A stretch of 15,171 nt of DNA from the NCBI GenBank assembly GCA_019115685.1, contig DXDC01000013.1:1-15171 (forward strand), in the 5' to 3' direction. The position numbers and the translations under genes were made by a program. Within the stretch, counting starts at the first letter, position 1. Every line of letters starts with the position of its first letter. Shown piece by piece: positions 7,434 to 14,161 of this stretch. The stretch is from Candidatus Agrococcus pullicola. GTDB lineage: Bacteria > Actinomycetota > Actinomycetes > Actinomycetales > Microbacteriaceae. Below the pieces are notes generated by a model that did no database searches, was not told where the DNA came from, and saw nothing but the letters and a program-made list of their open reading frames with translations.

Positions 7434-7456
7434 CCCGGGCGCCGCTGCCCCTCAGC
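7429..7456. terminator. Possible two-way terminator hairpin holding both stop codons
   Basis: GCTGA (7429-7433) pairs with TCAGC (7452-7456), and GGGCG (7437-7441) with TGCCC (7446-7450, one G-U) around a CCGC loop. The TGA of the TRIC gene and the TGA of the SURF1 gene form the two sides of the outer stem. There is no T-run on either strand. Confidence 0.4.
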
Positions 7457-8252
7457 CGGCATCGAGGAGTGCGTCTTCCTCTTCTTCGTCGCGACGCTTC
7501 TTGCGATTCGGCCGCGGCTCGTCGGAGTCATTCAGCGACTCCTGCCGCAGCGCATAGATGAATCCCCCGACCCCGATGAGCGCGAACACACCCCACTGCA
7601 GGGCGTAGGAGAGGTGCGGTCCTTCGTCAAGCAGCGGGCGCTCCTGCACCGTGATGTCGGTCGGCACTGCACCGTCTTCGCTCTCGAGCAGCCCGTAGGC
7701 TCCCGTGTACACGGTGGTGTCGTACTGGCCGGAGAGGCGATCGAGATCAGCACTGTAGACCTGCCCCTCCGGAGCATCCTGATCGCGAAGTTCCCCCTCG
7801 TCTTCGCGCAGCCTGACGAGCACGGAAACGTCGCCTTCGGGGATCTCGGGGTACGCTGCCGGCACTTCATTCGTCTCAGCGCTCACGGGAACCCAACCGC
7901 GATCGACGTAGAACACCGAGCCGCTGTCGGTCAAGAAAGGCACGAGCTGCTGGAAGCCGACTTGGCCCGCGACCATCCGACCACGAATCATCAGCGCCTC
8001 ATCGACGAGGTAGCGCCCCTCCAGCTCGACGCGCTGCCACTGCTGATCTTGGTCGAACTCAGCGGGATCGGGCAGCGCTTCCTGCAGCGGCGTTGCAGGA
8101 GCCGACCAGTTCGCGTCGAGCCGGGAAATAGCAGTCTGAGCCTGCTCGCGCCGATCCCACTGCCACACGCCCAAAGCACAGCACACGACAACGTAGATCG
8201 TGAGGAAGGCGAGCCAGCCGATCCAACGAGGTGTCCGGAGCAATTGCAGCAT
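7452..8252 (-). CDS. SURF1 family cytochrome oxidase assembly protein
   Basis: The 266-residue protein has the SURF1 plan: an N-terminal membrane helix (about 10-30) running into the signature LGVWQWDRR (27-35), a soluble extracytoplasmic domain with IRGRMVAGQVGFQQLVPF and DRGWVPV, and a C-terminal helix (about 215-236) beginning with the conserved YALQW. SURF1 proteins assist haem a insertion into subunit I of aa3-type oxidase. The C-terminal tail is very polar (NRKKRRDEEEED), an actinobacterial trait as far as I recall. The ATG at 8252 has GAGGGG a few bases upstream. It converges on the TRIC gene with an 18-bp gap and lies 119 bp downstream of the 77-residue gene. Confidence 0.92.
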   Translation of the reverse strand: MLQLLRTPRWIGWLAFLTIYVVVCCALGVWQWDRREQAQTAISRLDANWSAPATPLQEALPDPAEFDQDQQWQRVELEGRYLVDEALMIRGRMVAGQVGFQQLVPFLTDSGSVFYVDRGWVPVSAETNEVPAAYPEIPEGDVSVLVRLREDEGELRDQDAPEGQVYSADLDRLSGQYDTTVYTGAYGLLESEDGAVPTDITVQERPLLDEGPHLSYALQWGVFALIGVGGFIYALRQESLNDSDEPRPNRKKRRDEEEEDALLDAG

Positions 8253-8284
8253 CTAGACCCCTCTCGAACTACTGTCTACCGGCA

Positions 8285-8324
8285 ACGCTCCGTGCATCCC
8301 GGGTGTTCTGCGACCGCGGAGCGT
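8285..8324. terminator. Possible terminator hairpin between the 77-residue gene and SURF1
   Basis: ACGCTCCG (8285-8292) and CGGAGCGT (8317-8324) form a perfect 8-bp stem, extendable by a wobble and a G-C pair, around a loop of about 24 nt. It lies downstream of the 77-residue gene on the minus strand, without a T-run; the large loop makes it weak. Confidence 0.3.
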
Positions 8325-8371
8325 GGGCGCAGTGCGCGCGCTCATCCAACGTCTCAAGTCGATCGCACTCG

Positions 8372-8605
8372 CTACAGCTTCTCAACTTCTATGCCGAACG
8401 GCGTGATGCTGACGGGAAAATCGCGGGCCTGAACGAAATCGTGCAGTTCGTCACGGTGTTCTTCGCACGCTGCCCAGGTCTTCACCCGGTCTTCCGCATG
8501 GATGCGGGGGTTTCGCCAGTGGACGGCCCACTTCGCTTCCGCACGGCAGCCCGCTTTCGAGCACTCCGCGTACACCGGCGTCATGCCGAAGCCGAGCATC
8601 GTCAT
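8372..8605 (-). CDS. Small Cys/His protein, possibly zinc-binding
   Basis: The 77-residue protein is well supported by translational coupling: its ATG (8605-8603) overlaps the DUF3099 stop as ATGA. It has Cys15 and Cys20 in YAECSKAGCRAEAKWAV and Cys47 and His50 in TWAACEEHRDEL. This Cx4C...CxxH spacing could hold one zinc ion in a small ribbon. There is no signal peptide or membrane helix, so it is probably cytoplasmic. The longer open frame to 8728 lies antisense to nothing useful and overlaps DUF3099, so the shorter start is preferred. I recall similar hypothetical proteins in Actinobacteria next to DUF3099 and SURF1 but know no function. Confidence 0.75.
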   Translation of the reverse strand: MTMLGFGMTPVYAECSKAGCRAEAKWAVHWRNPRIHAEDRVKTWAACEEHRDELHDFVQARDFPVSITPFGIEVEKL

Positions 8606-8865
8606 TCGAGCTCCCTCGTCGGTATCTGCACTTTCCCGACGGGCTTGCTGAACATGCCGACCGCGTTGGCGATGATCACCGCAAAGTACGAACTGAAAAC
8701 GGCGAAGATCGCCGGAGCAATCTTCCACAGGCCCGGGACGACCAGGAATATCAGAATGCTGAGCACACGCAGCCCCATGATGATCGAGTAGACGGTCATG
8801 CGCTTCCTGAGCTCATCCGAATGCGATGTCGGAAGCTCTGTCAGCGAAGGCGTTTCGTGTTTCAT
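8602..8865 (-). CDS. DUF3099 family small membrane protein
   Basis: The 87-residue protein has an N-terminal polar part (TSLTELP-like segment, then DELRKRMTVYSIIMGLR) and two hydrophobic segments at about 26-45 and 47-72, ending in a short polar tail. The RM-x-x-Y-x-I-x-M-x-x-R pattern and size match DUF3099, an actinobacterial family of unknown function. It is the first gene of a two-gene unit, coupled to the 77-residue gene through ATGA, and is divergent from fabG. No Shine-Dalgarno sequence precedes the ATG; TAGACT (8877-8882, complement) sits 11 nt upstream, which would give a leader of only a few nucleotides. Confidence 0.85.
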   Translation of the reverse strand: MKHETPSLTELPTSHSDELRKRMTVYSIIMGLRVLSILIFLVVPGLWKIAPAIFAVFSSYFAVIIANAVGMFSKPVGKVQIPTRELE

Positions 8866-8876
8866 GGGCGACTTCG

Positions 8877-8882
8877 AGTCTA
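8877..8882 (-). promoter_or_regulatory. Candidate -10 box of the DUF3099 gene
   Basis: Read on the minus strand this is TAGACT, 11 nt before the ATG at 8865, with no Shine-Dalgarno sequence between. Transcription would start within about 4 nt of the start codon. Confidence 0.4.
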
Positions 8883-8900
8883 CTCCTGTGGGTCACGGGA

Positions 8901-8906
8901 TACGAT
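8901..8906 (+). promoter_or_regulatory. -10 box for a leaderless fabG transcript
   Basis: TACGAT is followed by exactly 7 nt (CGAAACC) and the fabG ATG. There is no Shine-Dalgarno sequence in the gap, so transcription should begin at the A of the ATG. No clear -35 box. Confidence 0.6.
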
Positions 8907-8913
8907 CGAAACC

Positions 8914-9630
8914 ATGACCGATCTGACACCAAGAACCGTGCTCGTTACCGGCGGAAACCGCGGCATCGGCCGTGCGATCGCGGAGAGCTTTGCCGAGGCC
9001 GGCCATAGCGTCGCTGTCACCGCACGCAGCGGGGAAGGCCCAGAGGGCACGCTGACGGTGCGTGCTGACGTGACCGACAGCGCATCCGTGGATGCGGCAT
9101 TCTCAGAGATCGAGGAGAAGCTCGGCCCGGTCGAAGTTGTCGTCGCCAACGCGGGCATCACTCGGGACACCCTGCTGATGCGCATGTCGGAGGAGGACTT
9201 CTCCGACGTTCTAGAAACCAACCTCACGGGCGCTTTTCGTGTCGTGAAGCGCGCGAACAAGGGCATGCTGCGCGGGAAGTTCGGGCGCATCGTGCTGATT
9301 TCCTCCGTCGTCGGGCAGATCGGCGGTGCCGGCCAGGTCAACTACGCAGCGTCGAAGGCCGGGCTGGTGGGTATGGCGCGTTCGATCACTCGGGAACTCG
9401 GCGCACGCGGCATCACCGCGAACGTCGTTGCTCCCGGGTTCATCGAGACCGATATGACCGCAGCGCTGCCAGAAGAGCAGCAGCAACAGTACAAGTCGCA
9501 GATCCCTGCTGGCCGCTTCGCGTCGCCGGAGGAAGTGGCGGACGTGGTCCGCTGGGTGGCGTCCGACGAGGCCGCCTACATTTCCGGAGCGATCATCCCC
9601 GTCGATGGCGGCCTGGGCATGGGCAACTAG
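8914..9630 (+). CDS. fabG: 3-oxoacyl-ACP reductase FabG
   Basis: This 238-residue short-chain dehydrogenase has the NADP(H) motif TGGNRGIG (12-19), NAG at 79-81, the Asn103 of the tetrad, catalytic Ser131 (ISSVVG), Tyr144 and Lys148 (YAASK), and the late VAPGFIETDM segment seen in FabG. It reduces 3-oxoacyl-ACP in fatty acid elongation. The ATG at 8914 is chosen because the conserved first strand VLVTGG begins at residue 9; the 31 extra upstream codons overlap the divergent DUF3099 gene and lack similarity. A TAnnnT -10 ends 7 nt before it. The specific FabG name rests on overall likeness and on the usual DUF3099/SURF1 neighbourhood; a related carbonyl reductase is a less likely alternative. 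Confidence 0.88.
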   Translation: MTDLTPRTVLVTGGNRGIGRAIAESFAEAGHSVAVTARSGEGPEGTLTVRADVTDSASVDAAFSEIEEKLGPVEVVVANAGITRDTLLMRMSEEDFSDVLETNLTGAFRVVKRANKGMLRGKFGRIVLISSVVGQIGGAGQVNYAASKAGLVGMARSITRELGARGITANVVAPGFIETDMTAALPEEQQQQYKSQIPAGRFASPEEVADVVRWVASDEAAYISGAIIPVDGGLGMGN

Positions 9631-9662
9631 CCTTCCCGGCCACCACCCACCCGAGTCGAAAG

Positions 9663-9738
9663 GGCACACTTCTCGGTCTATGCATGGCGACACGCCCGTA
9701 TAGCGCGATCATTCCATGTATAGACCGAGAAGTGTGCC
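9663..9738. repeat. 25-bp near-perfect inverted repeat between fabG and serB
   Basis: Left arm 9663-9687 (begins GGCACACTTCTCGGTCTA) and right arm 9714-9738 are reverse complements with one difference, at 9682 against 9719. On the plus-strand RNA this is a G-U pair, so the stem is continuous; on the minus strand it is an A-C mismatch. The loop is 26 nt. It sits 33 bp after the fabG stop and 12 bp after the serB stop. No T-run follows on either strand and I see no target-site duplication. It may be a strong factor-independent terminator of the actinobacterial kind without U-tail, or a small mobile or regulatory repeat. Confidence 0.9.
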
Positions 9739-9749
9739 TGGTATTTGGG

Positions 9750-10388
9750 CTAGGCGAACAGGGGGAGGAGCTCGCGGAAGTCGGGGCGATCGATAACGAC
9801 ATCGGCAGCTTCTCGGAGCACCGGCTTGGCGCAGAACGCGACGCCGACGCCGGCGGCCTCCACCATCAACAGATCGTTCGCTCCGTCGCCGACAGCCATC
9901 GTCCGCTCGGGCGGGATGCCCAGATTCGCCCCCAGGGACAGCAGCGTGTCACGCTTGGCCGCGGCGTCGATGACGGGCCCGAAGGAGCGCCCCGTCAACG
10001 CCCCGTTCTCGACCTCGAGTCGATTCGCGCGAGTTATTCGAATACCGAGTCGCGCGGCCAAGGGGTCCAGAATCTCGTGAAATCCGCCTGAAACCGCTGC
10101 AACCGCACCCCCCGCGCCCTGAACTGCATCGACGAACTCCCGCACCCCGTCGGTCACGCGCACGCGCTCTACGACATCCGCCAGCACCGACTCGGGAACA
10201 CCCTGCAGCATCAGGAGACGTTCGCGCAGAGAGTCCGCGAAGTCCAGCTCCCCACGCATCGCCCGCTCTGTGACGTTCTCGACGTGATCCCGAGCATCGG
10301 GGCCGACCGCATCCGCGATGAGCTCGATCACCTCGTCACGAATCAGAGTGGAGTCGACGTCCGAGACAACGAGCCATGGTTCAGCCAT
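9750..10388 (-). CDS. serB: Phosphoserine phosphatase SerB
   Basis: The 212-residue HAD-family protein carries motif I DVDSTLI (nucleophile Asp10, general acid Asp12), motif II Ser in AVSGGF (about 99-104), a Lys in the AAKRDTLL segment, and motif III/IV GDGANDLLM. The cap region and the E-V-I-E-L-I substrate stretch after motif I match SerB, which makes L-serine from phosphoserine. It lacks the N-terminal ACT domains of the longer actinobacterial SerB proteins, so it is the short, single-domain form. The ATG at 10388 puts motif I at the expected place. No clear Shine-Dalgarno sequence or TAnnnT box is visible close upstream. Convergent with fabG. Confidence 0.9.
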   Translation of the reverse strand: MAEPWLVVSDVDSTLIRDEVIELIADAVGPDARDHVENVTERAMRGELDFADSLRERLLMLQGVPESVLADVVERVRVTDGVREFVDAVQGAGGAVAAVSGGFHEILDPLAARLGIRITRANRLEVENGALTGRSFGPVIDAAAKRDTLLSLGANLGIPPERTMAVGDGANDLLMVEAAGVGVAFCAKPVLREAADVVIDRPDFRELLPLFA

Positions 10389-10445
10389 CTGCCAAGTTTC
10401 CCATCGCTCCCAGGCATAGAGAAATCGAGCCCTTCATCGCCTCGC

Positions 10446-10481
10446 GGGCAGTCCAAAGCGTGCGCCATGTACGCACTGCCC
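10446..10481. terminator. Bulged hairpin after glgC
   Basis: GGGCAGT (10446-10452) pairs with ACTGCCC (10475-10481), and GCGT (10458-10461) with ACGC (10471-10474), leaving a 5-nt bulge. Alternative pairings (GTGCG with CGCAC, CAAAG with CTTTG) compete. It lies 14 bp beyond the glgC stop and is probably its terminator, though no U-run follows in that direction. Confidence 0.45.
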
Positions 10482-10494
10482 TTTGAGCGACGCG

Positions 10495-11733
10495 CTACGC
10501 CTCGAGCTCTCGACCTTTCGGTACGACCACGATGCCTGACTCGGAGACGTAGAGCCCCCGCTCGCGATCCTCGTCCGGATTCACGCCGATGCGCACGTCG
10601 CGGCCGATCCGAACATCCTTGTCGACGATCGCCCTACGGATCACGGCGCCCTCTTCGACCCGGACGTGGTCGAACAGAATGGAGTCCTGAACGCTCGCAC
10701 CGGATTCAACGCGAACCCATCCGCTGATGACGGAGTGCACGATCGAAGCTCCCGCGATGACCGCGCCGGCGTCGACGATCGAATCGATAACGCTCGACTG
10801 GCGTCCGTTCACATCCCGTGTGAACTTCGCGGGTGGCATGTTCACCTGCTGCTGGAAGATCGGCCAGTCACGGTTGTACAGGTTGAAGATCGGCAGCGGC
10901 GAAATGAGATCCATATTCGCTTCGAAGTACGAATCGAGAGTTCCCACGTCCCGCCAATAGAACCGGTCGCGGTCGGTTGCACCGGGCACTTCGTTGTCGT
11001 TCAGATCGTAGAAGTGCGCTTCGCCTCGCTCGACGAACCACGGAATGATGTCCCCGCCCATGTCGTGCTTCGACTCTTCGATCTCGCTGTCGGTGGAGAC
11101 CGCTTCGACGAGTGCATCCGCGTCGAACACGTAGTTGCCCATAGAGGCGAGCACTTCGTCGGGGGAGCCGGGCAGGGGAGTCGGATTCTGCGGCTTCTCG
11201 TGGAACGCCTTGATGCGGCTCTTCTCCGCTGCGTCCGCTTCGATGATGCCGAACTGGTCGGCGAGTTCAATGGGCTGTCGGATGCCCGCTACGGTCGCTC
11301 GCGCCCCGGATGCGATGTGCGCATCGATCATGGCCTGGAAGTCCATGCGGTAGACGTGGTCGGCACCGACCACGACGACGATGTCGGGCTTTTCGTCGGT
11401 TATCAGGTTCAGGCTCTGGAAGATCGCATCCGCGGAACCTTGAAACCAGTGCTTGCCGCGTCGCTGCTGTGCTGGCACAGAGGCGACGTACGCACCCAGC
11501 ATGTTCGACATCCGCCACACCTGGGACACGTGGCGGTCGAGTGAATGAGACTTGTACTGCGTCAGCACAACGATCTGACGAAGCGCGGAGTTGATGAGAT
11601 TGGAGAGCGCGAAGTCGATCAACCGGTACGATCCGCCGAAGGGCACCGCGGGTTTCGCACGGTCCGCGGTGAGCGGCATGAGGCGCTTTCCCTCGCCACC
11701 GGCGAGGACGATACCGAAGACCTTCTTGTCCAT
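10495..11733 (-). CDS. glgC: Glucose-1-phosphate adenylyltransferase GlgC
   Basis: The 412-residue enzyme makes ADP-glucose from ATP and glucose-1-phosphate. The nucleotide-binding loop [14 protein letters not shown] starts at residue 9, with AKPAVPFGG after it; FQGSADAI is at 97-104, the catalytic-site GADHVYRMD at 123-131 and the glucose-1-phosphate Lys in FHEKP at 177-181. From about residue 300 the repeats are those of a left-handed beta-helix. The length is normal for the family. It is divergent from glgA over 59 bp, the same arrangement as the mycobacterial Rv1213/Rv1212c pair, so GlgC should supply ADP-glucose to its neighbour. A TAGGGT box ends 6 nt before the ATG with no Shine-Dalgarno sequence. 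Confidence 0.95.
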   Translation of the reverse strand: MDKKVFGIVLAGGEGKRLMPLTADRAKPAVPFGGSYRLIDFALSNLINSALRQIVVLTQYKSHSLDRHVSQVWRMSNMLGAYVASVPAQQRRGKHWFQGSADAIFQSLNLITDEKPDIVVVVGADHVYRMDFQAMIDAHIASGARATVAGIRQPIELADQFGIIEADAAEKSRIKAFHEKPQNPTPLPGSPDEVLASMGNYVFDADALVEAVSTDSEIEESKHDMGGDIIPWFVERGEAHFYDLNDNEVPGATDRDRFYWRDVGTLDSYFEANMDLISPLPIFNLYNRDWPIFQQQVNMPPAKFTRDVNGRQSSVIDSIVDAGAVIAGASIVHSVISGWVRVESGASVQDSILFDHVRVEEGAVIRRAIVDKDVRIGRDVRIGVNPDEDRERGLYVSESGIVVVPKGRELEA

Positions 11734-11739
11734 GAACCC

Positions 11740-11745
11740 ACCCTA
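11740..11745 (-). promoter_or_regulatory. -10 box for a leaderless glgC transcript
   Basis: Read on the minus strand TAGGGT is followed by 6 nt (GGGTTC) and the glgC ATG, with no Shine-Dalgarno sequence. Confidence 0.5.
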
Positions 11746-11779
11746 GAAGTGAAGATGGTCTCAGCGCTACTGAAGTGGG

Positions 11780-11785
11780 TAGGCT
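11780..11785 (+). promoter_or_regulatory. -10 box for a leaderless glgA transcript
   Basis: TAGGCT is followed by 7 nt (CGGGGCC) and the glgA ATG at 11793. There is no purine-rich Shine-Dalgarno sequence at a working distance. Confidence 0.55.
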
Positions 11786-11792
11786 CGGGGCC

Positions 11793-12989
11793 ATGAAGGT
11801 CGACATTGTCACCAAAGAGTATCCGCCGACCATTTACGGCGGCGCAGGTGTCCATGTCACCGAGCTCGTTCGTGCGCTCCGCGACTCCATCGACGTGCGC
11901 GTGCACGCCTTCGGCGGACCTCGTGATGAGCAGAACGTCTTGTCGTACCCCCTGCCTTCCGAGTACTCCGACGCCAACCCGGCGCTCCAGACGCTTGCGG
12001 TTGACCTCCTCATGGCAGAGTCTGTTTCGGGTGCCGACCTGGTGCACTCGCATACCTGGTACGTGAATGAGGCAGGCAGACGCGCATCCCAGCTGCACGG
12101 GATAGGGCACGTCATCACTGCGCACTCGCTTGAGCCGCTTCGCCCGTGGAAAGCCGAGCAGCTGGGAGGTGGCTATCGACTCTCCAGCGATATCGAGCGG
12201 CTCGCCTACCAGCAGGCGCATCGTGTGATCGCGGTGTCGGACGGGATGAGAGAAGACATTCTTCGGGTCTATCCCGATCTAGATCCGGAGCGGGTGGTCA
12301 CGATTCACAACGGGATCGATCTGCGCGACTGGGCAAGGATCGACGACCCTGATAGGGCGCGGGAGCTGGGCCTGAACCCCGATCAGCAATCCGTCATCTT
12401 CGTCGGCCGCATTACGCGTCAGAAGGGGCTTCCCTATCTCTTGCAGGCAGCGGCCCAACTGCCGCCGGATGTGCAACTCATACTCTGCGCAGGCGCACCG
12501 GACACGAACGAGATCATGCAGGAGGTTCGTGAGCTCGTCGATGCTCTGCGTCGCAGGCGCGAGGGCGTTGTGTGGATCGAAGAAATGCTGCCGAGACGCG
12601 ACCTCTGCACGCTGTTGAGTCACGCGACCGTCTTCGTGTGCCCGAGTGTCTATGAGCCGCTCGGCATCGTCAATCTGGAGGCGATGGCGTGCGGGGCCGC
12701 AGTCGTGGGCTCGGGTACCGGCGGGATCCCGGAAGTCGTCGCAGATGAAGAAACCGGTCTCATCGTGCCGATCGAGCAGTTGGACGATGGTACGGGGACG
12801 CCGATCAACCCGTCTCGGTTCATCACCGACCTCGCCGCTGCTCTTGCGGAACTGACGGCCGACCCTGAACGTGCGCACCGGATGGGCGCGGCCGGTCGTC
12901 TCAGAGCGGAGCAGTCGTTCACGTGGGAGCGCATCGCAGTCCAGACACGCGCGGTCTATCAGAGCGTGATCAACGAGACACACGGATAG
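11793..12989 (+). CDS. glgA: ADP-glucose-dependent glycosyltransferase GlgA/GlgM
   Basis: The 398-residue GT-B protein has the N-terminal donor-domain start KEYPPTIYGGAGVHVTEL (8-25), the interdomain VIAVSDGMRED, the nucleotide-sugar contacts Arg206 and Lys211 (GRITRQKG), and the retaining EX7E motif Glu288-Glu296 (EPLGIVNLE). It is shorter than classical E. coli glycogen synthase and matches the actinobacterial form (Rv1212c). That form is known to join ADP-glucose to glucose-1-phosphate, giving maltose-1-phosphate for the GlgE route, so GlgM activity is likely; glycogen chain extension is the alternative. The ATG at 11793 begins the conserved first strand. The stop codon TAG also forms the first half of the -10 box of the next gene. 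Confidence 0.9.
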   Translation: MKVDIVTKEYPPTIYGGAGVHVTELVRALRDSIDVRVHAFGGPRDEQNVLSYPLPSEYSDANPALQTLAVDLLMAESVSGADLVHSHTWYVNEAGRRASQLHGIGHVITAHSLEPLRPWKAEQLGGGYRLSSDIERLAYQQAHRVIAVSDGMREDILRVYPDLDPERVVTIHNGIDLRDWARIDDPDRARELGLNPDQQSVIFVGRITRQKGLPYLLQAAAQLPPDVQLILCAGAPDTNEIMQEVRELVDALRRRREGVVWIEEMLPRRDLCTLLSHATVFVCPSVYEPLGIVNLEAMACGAAVVGSGTGGIPEVVADEETGLIVPIEQLDDGTGTPINPSRFITDLAAALAELTADPERAHRMGAAGRLRAEQSFTWERIAVQTRAVYQSVINETHG

Positions 12990-12992
12990 TCT
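12987..12992 (+). promoter_or_regulatory. -10 box for a leaderless ABC ATPase transcript, built on the glgA stop
   Basis: TAGTCT is followed by 7 nt (GGGATTC) and the ATG at 13000. The first three bases are the glgA stop codon. No Shine-Dalgarno sequence lies between. Confidence 0.5.
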
Positions 12993-12999
12993 GGGATTC

Positions 13000-13785
13000 A
13001 TGCCGAAGGTTCTCGAATTTCATAACGTCTCCGTCGTCCGCAACGGCCGGGCGATTCTCGACCGGCTGACGTGGAGCGTCGATGAAAGCGAACGCTGGGT
13101 GATCCTCGGCCCCAACGGTGCTGGAAAGTCGACGCTGTTGCAGTTGGCTGCAGCGGGCATGCATCCGACGACCGGCACGATCGACGTACTCGGTGAACGG
13201 CTCGGCCGCGTGAACGTGTTCGAGCTCAGGACGCGTATCGGTCTTGCGGCGACCTCACTGGCGCGCCGCATCCCGCCCTACGAGACGGTCGGGGATGCGA
13301 TCGTCACGGCTGCGTACGCAGTGACGGGCCGCTGGCGGGAAGAGTACGAGTCGGTCGACATCGAACGCGCCGCAGAGGTCATGGACGCCTGGGATCTCGG
13401 CCCGCTCGCCAAGCGCACGTTCGGCACCCTGTCGGATGGTGAACGCAAGCGCGTGCAGGTGGCCAGAGCCGTCATGACCGACCCTGAACTGATGCTGCTG
13501 GATGAACCGGCAGGGAGCCTCGATCTCGGTGCCCGCGAGGATCTGCTGGTATCGCTCACTGAGTATGCACAAAGCGAACTCGCGCCCGCGATTGTCATGG
13601 TCACGCACCATGTCGAGGAGATTCCGCCCGGCTTCACCCACGCACTGCTGTTAGCGGAGGGTAGGGGAGTCGCGGCAGGGCCGCTCGATGAGATTCTGAC
13701 CGATGAGAAGCTCACCAGCACGTTCGGACGTCCATTGCAGATCACGAAGACCGGCGAGCGCTTCACTGCGCGAGCAAAGGACTAG
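13000..13785 (+). CDS. Orphan ABC transporter-type ATPase
   Basis: The 261-residue single ABC domain has Walker A LGPNGAGKST (36-45), signature LSDGERKRVQVARAV (144-158), Walker B ELMLLDEP (163-170) and the switch His in VTHHVEE (201-207). The position where most transporters have the Q-loop glutamine reads AATSLARRIPPYETV (83-97) with no Gln. No permease or binding-protein gene lies beside it. Single soluble ATPases of this type resemble the YlmA/ModF group, whose partners are poorly known. It is 10 bp from glgA and may be partly co-transcribed, but has its own TAnnnT box placed for a leaderless start. Neither the missing Gln nor the missing partner shows that it is inactive. Confidence 0.85.
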   Translation: MPKVLEFHNVSVVRNGRAILDRLTWSVDESERWVILGPNGAGKSTLLQLAAAGMHPTTGTIDVLGERLGRVNVFELRTRIGLAATSLARRIPPYETVGDAIVTAAYAVTGRWREEYESVDIERAAEVMDAWDLGPLAKRTFGTLSDGERKRVQVARAVMTDPELMLLDEPAGSLDLGAREDLLVSLTEYAQSELAPAIVMVTHHVEEIPPGFTHALLLAEGRGVAAGPLDEILTDEKLTSTFGRPLQITKTGERFTARAKD

Positions 13786-13793
13786 CAACGCCC

Positions 13794-13808
13794 GCGCGAA
13801 GGTCGCGC
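13794..13808 (+). terminator. Short GC-rich hairpin after the orphan ABC ATPase
   Basis: GCGCGA-AGG-TCGCGC is a perfect 6-bp stem with a 3-nt loop, 8 bp after the stop codon. No T-run follows, so a terminator role is tentative. Confidence 0.35.
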
Positions 13809-13826
13809 AAATCTGCTGTCACCTGC

Positions 13827-13832
13827 TAGAGT
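13827..13832 (+). promoter_or_regulatory. Extended -10 box of rpmE2
   Basis: TGC-TAGAGT is an extended -10 element (TGn just before the hexamer). It would start transcription near 13839 and give a leader of about 58 nt that contains the Zur-like site and a GAGG Shine-Dalgarno sequence. Confidence 0.45.
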
Positions 13833-13856
13833 AGACCGTTGGTGCGTAGACACCCG

Positions 13857-13871
13857 AGACTTTCATTTTCA
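13857..13871. promoter_or_regulatory. Zur-box-like site before rpmE2
   Basis: The 15-bp AGACTTTCATTTTCA matches the actinobacterial Zur palindrome TGAAAATCATTTTCA, as I remember it, at 11 of 15 positions, with one half complete (CATTTTCA) and the other poor. Type B L31 genes are classic Zur targets, so placement and gene agree. The site lies just downstream of the predicted start of transcription, where a repressor could block it. Confidence 0.4.
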
Positions 13872-13897
13872 CAATACAGACCCGCACGCGAGGACCA

Positions 13898-14146
13898 ATG
13901 AAGACTGACATCCACCCCGAGTACCGCGAGATCGTATTCCGCGACCTTGCAAGTGGCGAGACGTTCCTTACCCGTTCGACCGCCGATAGCGACAAGACGA
14001 TCGACCTCGACGGTGCGACCTACCCGGTCATCGACGTCGAAATCTCGTCGGCTTCGCACCCGTTCTACACGGGTAAGCAGCGCATCCTCGACTCGGCAGG
14101 TCGCGTCGAAAAGTTCAAGAACCGTTACAAGGGCTTCGGCGGCTAA
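13898..14146 (+). CDS. rpmE2: Ribosomal protein L31 type B
   Basis: The 82-residue protein begins [20 protein letters not shown] and ends in [10 protein letters not shown], both typical of L31 type B. It has no cysteine, so it is the zinc-free form that replaces the Cys4 zinc-binding L31 when zinc is short and so releases zinc. It belongs to the large ribosomal subunit. Start ATG at 13898 has GAGG 4 nt before it. A long leader with a Zur-box-like site fits zinc control. The gene stands alone, with a hairpin terminator just after it. Confidence 0.95.
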   Translation: MKTDIHPEYREIVFRDLASGETFLTRSTADSDKTIDLDGATYPVIDVEISSASHPFYTGKQRILDSAGRVEKFKNRYKGFGG

Positions 14147-14161
14147 TCGCCTCACCCTTTC

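Noticed and set aside
9663..9738. Inverted repeat as CRISPR repeat or as complete insertion sequence
   Set aside because: There are only two inverted arms with one 26-nt spacer, no direct repeats, no cas or transposase gene and no visible target-site duplication.
9684..10091. 135-residue plus-strand frame starting in the inverted repeat
   Set aside because: It runs antisense through serB, which carries all HAD motifs; the frame exists only by shadowing.
11267..11833. 188-residue minus-strand frame over the glgC 5' end
   Set aside because: Same strand as glgC but shifted frame, no domain, Arg/His-rich composition; glgC motifs occupy the true frame.
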